From positions 889,171 through 953,170 of the forward strand of contig VZTI01001175.1 of NCBI GenBank assembly GCA_013397865.1: 64,000 nt of DNA. Reading direction: 5' to 3'. Shown here one piece after another: positions 26,450 to 41,670 of this stretch (the first letter of the stretch is position 1; each line of letters begins with the position of its first letter). Origin of the DNA: Struthidea cinerea (Eukaryota > Chordata > Aves > Passeriformes > Corcoracidae). The notes below the pieces were generated by a model. The model made no database searches and was not told the origin of the DNA. It saw only the letters and a program-made list of their open reading frames with translations. The position numbers were made by a program, and so were the translations under genes.

Positions 26450-26960
26450 ACAGCGAAGGTTCTGAGGGCTTCTGACAGCGGCGGCGCCAGCCCCGCGCCC
26501 GAGGGTCCTGTGGGTGAGCGGGACGGATGAGTGAGAGGCGGCGATGAAGATGTGAGCTGTGGGACACCACTGCGGGACGCGGTGCCGGGGATTCAGCCCC
26601 GCTGTCCCTCGGGGGATTCAGCCCCGCTGTCCCTGAGGGCGCTGAGGGTCAGGACGCGAGGCCGGGGGATTCAGCCCCGCTGTCCCTGAGGGCGCTGAGG
26701 GTCAGGACGCGAGGCCGGGGGATTCAGCCCCGCTGTCCCTGAGGGCGCTGAGGGTCAGGACGCGAGGCCGGGGGATTCAGCCCCGCTGTCCCTGAGGGCG
26801 CTGCAGGCGGCGCGCGCCGTTCCCGCCGGCGGGACGTGTCCGGCTGGACCTCCCGGCCACAGGGCGGCGGTAGAGGGCGCGGGAGCCGGCGGGCACTGAG
26901 GAGTGGCGCTCTCGGTTGTCACTGAGGTCATCAAGGCGCGACGGCGGAAGGAGCTGTGTC
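26450..26960. promoter_or_regulatory. WDR61 CpG island / promoter
   Basis: A GC- and CpG-rich block directly upstream of the WDR61 start codon. A CGGAAG ETS-type core lies at about 26944-26950 near the likely transcription start. No TATA box was recognised, which fits a housekeeping promoter. It includes the 53-bp minisatellite. The 5' UTR may itself be spliced (a 'ttttcag' motif occurs just before the ATG), but this cannot be settled from the sequence. Confidence 0.7.
26591..26803. repeat. 53-bp GC-rich minisatellite in WDR61 promoter
   Basis: The unit starts 'attcagccccgctgtccctg' and ends 'gcgaggccggggg'. Full copies begin at 26616, 26669 and 26722, each 53 bp and apparently identical. 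A 25-bp partial copy begins at 26591 and a 29-bp partial copy at 26775. The last copy ends about 200 bp before the start codon. Confidence 0.96.
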
Positions 26961-27005
26961 CGGCTTCTTCCAGAGCGCTCCCGTCAGGATCGTTTTCAGA
27001 AAGAC

Positions 27006-34039
<7,034 letters not shown>

Positions 34040-34209
34040 ATGTCTTGATTCAGATGCTTTGGTAAACTCTTGTGGCAGTTTCAAGGACTGCTACTGCCCT
34101 ATGTAATTTTTTTGTATGAAAAAAGCATTTCATACTGAGCTGCAAAACCAGATATGTTTATATCTAATTTTGATTTTGTTTAGCATGAGAGAAAGCCTTA
34201 CTTTTTTAA

Positions 34210-34215
34210 AATAAA
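34210..34215 (+). terminator. WDR61 polyadenylation signal
   Basis: A canonical AATAAA 171 bp after the WDR61 stop codon, followed within about 20 bases by a TG/T-rich stretch (ccttgtgtctaattcttgg) fitting the downstream element. Cleavage is expected at about 34230. Confidence 0.8.
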
Positions 34216-34239
34216 AGCTACAGCTGCAAGTCCTTGTGT

Positions 34240-34770
34240 CTAATTCTTGGAAAAAAATATTTTTGGAAATATGTAGTCAGGGGTTGAAGTTAACTGCTCA
34301 GTTAATCGCCCCTGCCTTTAATCATAAATAGACCAGAGCTGGAAAGCACGGGCCAAGTCTCACAGCAGCTTATTTTAGCAGAAGGAAAGTGACTGGGGCT
34401 GTGTTATAACGTGGGAAACGACAGCCTGGGCTTGTCTTGATGTAATCCCAGTGAGTGCATGAGGAGCACTTAAGCTGAACACCTGTTTCAACAATTGTGT
34501 GGTACATGGAGATCATTCATCATGGTTTAATTTCACTAAAGGGGACCAGTTGTTTTTAACCCTGACTTAATACAAACACTACTAGAAAATAGGTAAAAGG
34601 GAAAAAAGCTTTAATGTTAATCACTGTACTGTGGTATCACGTGTGTTATAAAACAGCAGCAGTATAGCCAATGCATGTGATTTTGGTTTATTCATTTTAG
34701 TTAAGGCACAAGTATACAATGCCTAGCAGGAAGTAAAAACCCTTTCTAGGGAAGGCTGAAATACAAAGCT
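34240..34770. other. Intergenic gap between converging WDR61 and DNAJA4
   Basis: About 0.5 kb of non-coding sequence between the inferred 3' ends of two convergent genes. No gene is seen in it. Confidence 0.55.
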
Positions 34771-34792
34771 TGAGCTTCTGAAAGGTCAAACT

Positions 34793-34798
34793 TTTATT
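34793..34798 (-). terminator. Candidate DNAJA4 polyadenylation signal
   Basis: AATAAA on the minus strand (TTTATT on plus), about 700 bp after the DNAJA4 stop. Another minus-strand AATAAA lies at 35125-35130 and one at 34687-34692, so the real 3' end is uncertain and alternative sites are possible. Confidence 0.45.
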
Positions 34799-35494
34799 TG
34801 GAAGTATTTGCCTGTTTGTAACACATTAGAGGATAGCTTGTAACCTTAAGTCACACTTACACAGAGAAGCAGCTGAAGGAATGCTACTGTAAACCCACAG
34901 AACACAGGAAGAGGGCTATAAGGCAGAGAGGGGGGCATGCACAAAATGATTCTGAAATACAAAATAAAGACAGGTACTAGTGGTGCAATTAACACAAAGT
35001 TGAATATTGAGAATAATCTCAACTAGATGAGATGAGTCTGAGCTTAGAAAAACTTATTTAAATAAAGGGGGTTCTAGAGTGGCTTACAAAGTACAAGAGA
35101 AGCATGAGAAAAGGTGAAGTACTATTTATTAGAAGTTATTCTGCTATGTTTTATTCTATGAAATTAATTTTCCAGTATGAAAGTATTTACATAAGACACT
35201 CCACTTAGCCTCTATCAATATTGCCAAAGTCTTATAGAAATAGCATAGGTGAAATAAATTGAGAACCTTCACAGCAAGGAAAATGTATACCAACTCATTT
35301 GGTTCTCAGCTGGATGACATTTGCTTTATATAGAAAGACTACAAGAACACAATATAAATTAGTTACAAAAAGGTGATACTGACAGCGCAGCAACTCAATT
35401 TGCTGAACACAAAAACCACAAGCAGTGGCTATTACAGCCATGCAGTTTTCATTGTGAAAATTTACATCTTAGATGACATCCACTCCACCTTGCT

Positions 35495-35713
35495 TTAAGA
35501 TGTCTGACATTGTACTCCTGTTCTTGGACCCTCATCATCTTCTTCATAGGCTTCTCCTGCACTGTTACGGTAGGTTTGCTCGTTTGGATCAAAATCTTCA
35601 AGGTCTACCTGATCCATCTCATCTGTAACCATAACATCTTCTCGTGAAGGAAGCAGAGCCTCCAGCAGAGACAGTTTCTCCCTTGGGAGCCAGTAGTGCT
35701 CTGGAAACTGGAC
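35495..35713 (-). CDS. DNAJA4: DNAJA4 coding exon 7 and stop
   Basis: The acceptor is ATTGTAG/GTCCAG. It encodes VQFPEHYWLPREKL, the dimerisation end, the acidic EAYEEDDEGP stretch and the prenylation box CQTS, then TAA (35497-35495). It is too short at each end to appear as a long free-standing open frame. Confidence 0.96.
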   Translation of the reverse strand, partial: VQFPEHYWLPREKLSLLEALLPSREDVMVTDEMDQVDLEDFDPNEQTYRNSAGEAYEEDDEGPRTGVQCQTS

Positions 35714-38700
35714 CTACAATTTTACACATTTTTTAAAATGAGTATTTATTCACGTGCAAACACAAGTATATTGGCTACAGAAAAGCATGCAACTTACCAA
35801 AAATTGTATAATCAGGCTGCCTTTGTCCATTGGAGATTTGTAGACAGGCATCCCTTCATTGTAGATGCACTTTAGGTCACCATGTTTTATCACTTCACCT
35901 ATGGAGGCAAGAGCTCTAAGTAAGCTGATGTGATAGGCATTTCACAGCCACACGAGGCAGGGCTTCCCTTGGCACCTCCCTTGGTGCCAATCCTTGGCAG
36001 GGAGATTGTAACCAATTCACAGAAAGGAGCAAAACCCAAGCTGTACAAAACTAAGGCCATTTAGACTATTGCCCCTGCTATAAGAGAAATCAGCTTTTCT
36101 TAGCACAGCCTTCAGGCTGAATGAACAGATAACTTAGTAGAATTTAAGATTCTTTCCTCTTAAATTTATTTTCCTGGCTATCCATCAACTGGGGCTAAGG
36201 TTTATTGAGACATATTTGACAGCTTTAGCTGTAACTCTGCATGTTTTAGAAAGAGTAACAACAAAGAACCAACTAAATTAAGTGACTACCTCGTGAATCT
36301 GTTGTATCATCTAGTTAGAAAAAAACCCCAAACAGAACAATCTCCCCCAAAAATGCCAGTGCAGGCACAATTAAACAGGCAAGTAGTTGATACAGTCTAC
36401 ATATTATTAGAACTCTTTAAGACCTACCTGGCCTAGTAGATATGACAAGAACTCTATTGTCCAGAGTTTCAATTGTCTTTCTGAAACCACATAAAGCCTC
36501 CGAGAGTTGAATTCTCATTTTTGTGATTAAGTCATGCCCTCGTCTCTGAAAAACACTGTGATCCTTTTGATCAAGCACAATTATAACATCACCAGGCTCC
36601 AAATCAGGCTCCTGGTCACCTTCTCCATGAAATACTATCTTCTGACCATCTTTCATACCTGAAGAAAAGAAACCCATTTATTCTCTACAGAACTATAGAG
36701 ACTTTCATTTGGGAACCAGTACAAATATACAATTCTTACCTTTATCAACATGAACTTCTATGATCTTTTTCTCTCTTACAACCTTACAGCCATTGCAGTT
36801 GTCACATCTGTCCTTTGGATTTATTCTTTCACCTTGGCCTTTGCATTCTGGACACACAGTTTGTATTTGCTGCACCATGCCAGGTCCAATCTGCTGAACT
36901 ATAACTTGCATCCCTCTTCCTTTACACACAGGACATTTTTCTACTGCCCCTCTCTTTCCGCCATAACCTTTGACAAAAGAGTTAAATGGATCACAGTCTC
37001 AAAAAATTACAGTAGTCAGGCTGGAAGTTCAGTAATGGAATTTAGTTGCCATCACAAAACATGCCCCGCCCCACAAGCTGGATGTTTCTACAAACAAAAT
37101 GTTTACACAGCTTGTTGTATTAGCCTCTGCCCCACCCCCCAGTAAATCTTGGTTTCCAAGGAACTGTCAGCATACCAAATTCAAGACATAAGCATTCCAT
37201 TAATACTTGGAAAAGAATCTGCTTACTAAATATTTAACAGAGTACTAAGATACAAGACCTTATTAAAATTTACCTCAAAGAGGACCAGTCATTAGGGAAT
37301 ACTTAATAACTGTAAAATTAGTAGCATAACACAAGCTAGACTTCCACCCACAGCAATTTACGAAGTTTTACAGAAACGACATTTACATCCAAGTTCTGGG
37401 TGAAGGTAGTTTTAATTTAGGTACCCCTAACTATAACTCACAGTGAGTTTTAGTCTGCCCTTAAAACAATCACTTTGTAACACTGTGGTCAAGAGACTTA
37501 CTCTGGGATAAGCATAAGTAGAACTAAACACCCTGGCAGACTTTCAGGGATCAGGCAAAGAGAAAGGAGAGAGAAAAGTAAGAAAGCCTCCAGATTTTTT
37601 TCTCAGCCCCAGACAATCCACACAAAAAAACTTAAAGAGGGGTTTGAAACCACTACTTGTTTTTTACCTTCACACTTTGCACAAATGACATTCTTTTGCA
37701 GTGCCAGTTTCCTTGTAATACCATTATATAGGTCTTCCAGAGATACACCTAACTGGTGTACAACATTTTTGCCTTTAAAAAAAAAAAAAAAAGGGAAATA
37801 TTAGTACTTGTTCAGCTGTTGTGAAGACAAATGTTCATGCACAGTCTCAATGAAGAAATGCAGTTCATTCCAAACTTTGAACACAACTCAGCCCCCTTAA
37901 AAGAATGTGCAGTTCCTCCAGCTTCCACTAAGCTCCACCCATTTATGTCCAAACATAAAAGTTGAGCTGTAATTAAGCAAAGCATCATTAAAGCCACCTT
38001 ATCCCTGCTCCTACTCCTAATTTTATAAGCTTAACTGAAACAGCAAAATGCAAGGACACTACCAGCTTCAGATCTGTCAATTTAGAAGCTGCTATTATGC
38101 CTGCCTATGAATTTCCATGCCACTTCATAGCATAATTTCAATGATTTTACAGCAAGTTACTACTTGCTCCTTTAACAGGCATTGGGCATGGAAAAGTCAA
38201 AAATCAATCTGTGCTTTGGCAGCACACTTGTACTCAGTTTCATGTTATTCCTCTTAAATATTTTAATGAGATTTAAAATTACTGAAATTTAAGTTGATGG
38301 TGTCCTTTGAAGCAAGTTGCCCAAAAGCATATGAGCAACTGAGGCACAGATTTGGAAAAAAGGTAACTTATACAGGTCTAATTCAACTGCTGACTTACTA
38401 ATGTTTCCCCCTCCCCTACAGGCTACCCAGTCCCCCTTCAACAAAAAATAAACAGAACTTAGCAGAAAGATGGCTATGGCTAGGCCATGTTAGCTACTTT
38501 ATTAGAATCTTAATACTAGAGTAACTAGAAAAATCATAGTTTACTTATTCTATTGTTGCAACAAGTAATATCCACACTATGTGCACTTAGCAGAACAGCA
38601 GTACCATAGCACAGGTGTTTTATGCTTAAGTGCATGGTTAGAGTTTCTAGAACTTGTTTAGAACTGTGTACCTCTTCTCTCTCTATTCATTCGGCCTCCA

Positions 38701-40621
38701 CCACCAAAGAACATGTCAAAGATGTCCATGGGTGAAGAGAAGCTGCCGCCACTCAGGCCTCCTTCTTTAATAGCCTGCTCCCCACCCTGGTCATAGAGGT
38801 CCCTTTTCTTTGGGTCCGACAGAACTTCATATGCCTGGGATATAAGTTTAAACTAAAAAGAAAAAAGAAGCTCTGAACAACTATGACCAAGAGGAAAAGT
38901 AGCCCTCTCATATACAACTCCATCTACAGATCGAGCCACTACAACACCCTCTTGAAGCATTTGTCTGTTTCCAAAACGAACCTCCCTAAACAAATGGGTA
39001 ACCGACTATAATAGTACACTTTTGTCCAGGAAAACCACCCCTTTCCTCCCTCTCCCCCCTCCTCCCATGCTTTAAGTGGGCTAAATTCAGAGTCACATCC
39101 ACCTTACAAGTATATGCCAACTACATTTTGTTGACTGTGGTAGTTGCAACGAGCATTATAACCTCTAACAAATCCATTTAGAAAGGAATATGGTACTATC
39201 CCTGAAGTCCCCAGTTGCTCATGGCCACAGCAGTGCTAGTCAGCCTAGAGCTACACAGGGATCCTCCATGCCTGCTGAGCTGGTACATCCAGCTACAACA
39301 GAGATTTATGTGACCAGACACTGGTGTTGCTTACTCATCACAAACACAAGGACTTAGATACAAATCAAAAAACACACTTTAACAAAACAATTAAATAGCT
39401 ATAAAGAATTTGCAATTACTAAGATTACCAACTGAATTTTTAAACATAATTTGCTACTACTGGAATGACCACTTCCATTTTAAACTTCATTTACTCATGG
39501 CCATGTGAAGTGGTGTAAGCAAAAAGAGCAGGCCCAAAATAAAAGCAGAAAAGATTACCTTTGACTAGGCTACTGTTTGTCTTGAGTTCTGTAAATTAGT
39601 ATTCTAGAGACATAAGTATGGATCGTCTATTCCTATATTAAGGTATTAGCAGGCCAGCTTTTAGATAAACAATCCCATCATTCGTGTTTTCCATAGTTCT
39701 CCAATTGTGGTGCTCATTTATTATCCAAGCCAACACAGGGAGCTGAGCGCTCTGTGCTGGTAGTTTGTAAAATAGTTCTGTTGTAAGCAGTCCACCTATG
39801 TGCAGCTCAGTGACTCCCTGGGGATAGTTACCTCGGACATCTGCATTAGCATTTTTCTCTGAAGAAAACCCATCCAGTTCAGGAACACAAATCCATCCAG
39901 CACGACAGTGCTGGCAGCTGGATCCACTACCAGCCTTTTCAACATCTGACAGCACAGTGGCCACTGGAGCACTAGAAGTCCTTCCAGCTTTGGCTGTTTT
40001 AACCAGCACCTCTAAGGATGATTTTCTACAACAACTACAGGGAAACTGGTAATCACTACATCCAAAAATAAGAAATGCCGCATCCCCTTTGCCACAGCTG
40101 GGCCGTCAGGCCTGCTGCCAGGCTCACAGGCCTGAATAGAGATCTGGAAGTAGGGGAGCCTTCACATACTGGCACTACCCCGCAGGAAGAGCAAAGCAGA
40201 ATTTGAACTACGATTGCGTGCACGCTGGATGTAACAACAGCCTGTCTATGGGGGACCCGCGGTGCCCCCCGGGGCGGCCCTGTACCAGTTCCCAGTTCTC
40301 CCTGCAGGGCCGCCCATCCCGCGGCCCGGCGGCGCCCGCAGTGAGCCCGGCTCAGCCCCGGCCCGCCAGAAGGGCCAGACGGGGCCTGCCCCTCGCAGGG
40401 GCCGCAGGTGCCGCCGGCTGCGCAGCCGCCTCACGGGGGGTGGGCGGCCCACAGGCCCCGGCCCAGCCCCGGCCCCCAGCCCCGCGTACCCGCTCGCCCT
40501 CGCTGGGGTTCTTGTCGGGGGGGTACTTCAGCGCCAGCTTGCGGTAGGCCCGCTTGATCTCTTCGGAGGAGGCATTGGGCTTCACCTGCAGGATATCGTA
40601 GTACTCCGTCTCCTTCACCAT
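35495..40621 (-). CDS. DNAJA4: DnaJ homologue subfamily A member 4 (type I Hsp40), complete, with HPD->PPD
   Basis: Complete type I J-protein gene; these proteins present clients to Hsp70 and stimulate its ATPase. Seven coding exons (40621-40490, 38852-38672, 37772-37668, 36967-36740, 36658-36428, 35898-35798, 35713-35495) join in frame to 1197 nt, 398 aa (human 397). Order: J-domain (about 1-70), G/F-rich linker (about 75-105), zinc domain with four CxxC motifs (C135/C138, C151/C154, C178/C181, C194/C197), C-terminal client-binding domains, acidic tail and a CaaX prenylation box ending CQTS. The sequence NPKDRCDNCNG and the GVQCQTS tail identify DNAJA4 rather than DNAJA1/2, as does synteny with WDR61. 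Oddity: the catalytic loop reads KYPPDKNP, so His-34 of the HPD motif is Pro. Everything else looks functional. Canonical Hsp70 activation is therefore predicted lost if the base is real. Confidence 0.96.
35798..35898 (-). CDS. DNAJA4: DNAJA4 coding exon 6
   Basis: The acceptor is TCCATAG/GTGAAG and the donor TTTTTG/GTAAGT. It encodes EVIKHGDLKCIYNEGMPVYK and the SLIIQFL core of the second C-terminal domain. Confidence 0.96.
36428..36658 (-). CDS. DNAJA4: DNAJA4 coding exon 5 (C-terminal domain)
   Basis: The acceptor is TCTTCAG/GTATGA and the donor GGCCAG/GTAGGT. It encodes MKDGQKIVFHGEGDQEPDLE, PGDVIIVLDQKDHSVFQRRG and LSEALCGFRKTIETLDNRVL. All match the family closely. Confidence 0.97.
36740..36967 (-). 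CDS. DNAJA4: DNAJA4 coding exon 4 (zinc-finger domain)
   Basis: The acceptor is GTCAAAG/GTTATG and the donor GATAAAG/GTAAGA. It holds the second to fourth CxxCxG motifs (CPVCKGRG, CPECKGQG, CDNCNG) and QQIGPGMVQQIQTVC. Confidence 0.97.
37668..37772 (-). CDS. DNAJA4: DNAJA4 coding exon 3
   Basis: The acceptor is TTTAAAG/GCAAAA and the donor TGTGAAG/GTAAAA. It encodes KNVVHQLGVSLEDLYNGITR and the first zinc ligands in VICAKCEG. Confidence 0.95.
38672..38852 (-). CDS. DNAJA4: DNAJA4 coding exon 2 (J-domain end, G/F region)
   Basis: The acceptor is TTTTTAG/TTTAAA and the donor AGAAGAG/GTACAC. It encodes FKLISQAYEVLSDPKKRDLY, DQGGEQAIKEGG and the Gly/Phe-rich MDIFDMFFGGGGRMNRERRG. Confidence 0.96.
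38853..40489 (-). other. DNAJA4 intron 1
   Basis: A 1.6-kb intron between J-domain exons. It contains a 123-codon minus-strand open frame (40009-39638) that resembles no family I know and has no splice support. Confidence 0.8.
40490..40621 (-). CDS. DNAJA4: DNAJA4 coding exon 1 (J-domain helices I-III start)
   Basis: 44 codons, starting MVKETEYYDILQVKP and ending PSEGER, donor CGG/GTACGC. Two residues depart from the J-domain consensus: Gln-12 where the family has Gly (DILG), and Pro-34 where HPD has His (codon CCC at 40522-40520). The frame is intact. Confidence 0.95.
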
Positions 40622-40765
40622 GGTGGGTGCCTGTGGAAGGACGCGCCGCGTTATCCTCAGGTTACCCCCGCGTTACCCCGCCCGGCGCCCCGCCAAGGCC
40701 CGGCAGGCCGCGCTCACCACCGCGGTCCCTCCGGTGCCGCTGCTGCCGCCGCCCGCTCAGTGATT
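40622..40765 (-). other. DNAJA4 5' UTR with a small intron
   Basis: Upstream of the start codon the minus strand shows an acceptor (CTTCCACAG/GCAC, exon from 40630) and a donor (GGTG/GTGAGC, exon end 40718). This implies a non-coding first exon of roughly 40765-40718 and an 86-bp GC-rich intron. The transcription start is estimated from the TATA box, not observed. Confidence 0.6.
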
Positions 40766-40790
40766 CCGGCGGCCCCGCCTCTTCCGCGGG

Positions 40791-40797
40791 CTTTATA
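40791..40797 (-). promoter_or_regulatory. TATA box of DNAJA4
   Basis: TATAAAG on the minus strand inside a CpG island. It predicts initiation about 25-30 bp further on, at about 40765, just ahead of the inferred first exon donor. Confidence 0.75.
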
Positions 40798-40809
40798 CGG
40801 GCCCCGGCC

Positions 40810-40822
40810 GAATCTTCTGGAA
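40810..40822. promoter_or_regulatory. Canonical heat-shock element (HSF1 site)
   Basis: GAATCTTCTGGAA fits three perfect alternating nGAAn units (GAAnnTTCnnGAA). It lies 13 bp upstream of the TATA box in the direction of DNAJA4 transcription. Confidence 0.85.
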
Positions 40823-40834
40823 TGACGCCGGGCG

Positions 40835-40842
40835 TGACGTCA
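40835..40842. promoter_or_regulatory. Perfect cAMP-response element, proximal
   Basis: A TGACGTCA palindrome (CREB/ATF site). An identical octamer lies 39 bp further upstream. Confidence 0.8.
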
Positions 40843-40850
40843 CGGGGCTG

Positions 40851-40863
40851 GAACGCTCTAGAA
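40851..40863. promoter_or_regulatory. Second, imperfect heat-shock element
   Basis: GAACGCTCTAGAA matches GAAnnTTCnnGAA with one mismatch in the middle unit (CTC). It sits between the two CRE sites. Confidence 0.6.
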
Positions 40864-40873
40864 CTGCGGCGCG

Positions 40874-40881
40874 TGACGTCA
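40874..40881. promoter_or_regulatory. Perfect cAMP-response element, distal
   Basis: The second TGACGTCA palindrome, in the same CG-rich context (gcgTGACGTCAc) as the proximal copy. Confidence 0.8.
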
Positions 40882-41280
40882 CCGCCGGTGCGCGCGGGGG
40901 GAGGAGCCTCGGGCCGGGCCCGGCGTTCGCGCTTGGTGTTTAATTTGGGGTTTTACGGCCGAGTGTGTGGATTGTCTTTAAGCCCACAGTCTGTACAGCT
41001 GAGGCTCCCCAGGGGTCGTGCCTGGCTTTCCCTGAGTACAGCTCACACAAACCGGTACTCGGGCAGTGGAGTTGGCATTGAACGTGAGCTATAAATTGTT
41101 ATCTATGCTAATGTGGTCAGGCAGGTCTTCCGTTAGGGTTAAAATATGACTATTCTATGGGGTTAAAAATATATAAAAAGCCACCCAGTATTTTATACCT
41201 TTGTATTGTAGAAACAATCTTTTCGGTCTAATTTAGAAAGCTTCCACCTGTGTCAGCTTTAGACAATCTAAAATAACGTG

Positions 41281-41670
41281 GGCCTGGCTGGGGTGAGGGG
41301 TCCTTCCTGAGGGGACCCTCCTGAGGTACCGGGGTTTAGCCTGAGGGGGGCCCTCATTGGCGCCGCCTGAGGTGGCGCCGGTTTCTCTCCCTGCTCTGTG
41401 AAATCCATTAATTCACCTCTGGGAGAGCCTGGCGAGCACCCTGGTACGACCTGCCCCACTCTGTCTGTTAGATCTTGTTCTGGGAGATTAATAGGCGGCT
41501 TTCTTGATGCCTTGTTCGTCAGTATTTTGGGCCTTTTGAATTAATTGGGCTAATGCTGTGCCACTGCTCTGTCTGTTTGTTATGTGCCCTTTTGTCAAGC
41601 CGGCCTGCCTGGAGCGGACTTGGAAGCTGAGATAGTTTTCATCTTTCTCTAGGTGACCGAAGGTTCTCAA
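41281..41670 (-). other. GC-rich segment with two adjacent open frames, possible retroelement or pseudogene remnant
   Basis: Two stop-free minus-strand stretches abut in different frames. The first is 41670-41488 (60 codons, ending TDEQGIKKAAY). The second opens as the first closes and runs to about 41268 with Pro/Gly-rich sequence (starting NLPEQDLTDRVGQ). This looks like one reading frame broken by a frameshift. The style is vaguely like the linker of a retroviral gag or another low-complexity protein, but I do not recognise a family. The DNA carries four CCTGAGG motifs (41306, 41320, 41340, 41366) and two GGCGCC palindromes (41359, 41374). Confidence 0.3.

Larger units (their letters stand above)
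40240..40960. promoter_or_regulatory. DNAJA4 CpG island
   Basis: Dense CpG over the start of intron 1, exon 1, the 5' UTR and the promoter. It ends sharply where AT-rich DNA begins at about 40960. Long stop-free frames on both strands here are a base-composition effect. Confidence 0.8.

Noticed and set aside
38211..38236. Stretch resembling the 5' end of U6 snRNA (gtgctttggcagcacac)
   Set aside because: The similarity stops after about 20 bases. The conserved ACAGAG-type region and T-run terminator of U6 are absent.
39638..40009. 123-codon minus-strand open frame in DNAJA4 intron 1
   Set aside because: Not in a recognisable family, and the DNAJA4 frame runs directly from exon 1 to exon 2 without it. 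A retained-intron or alternative exon role would need RNA evidence.
40203..41094. Plus-strand open frames of 114-187 codons across the DNAJA4 CpG island
   Set aside because: They are antisense to exon 1 and promoter, Ala/Pro/Arg-rich as expected from GC-rich DNA, with no homology seen.
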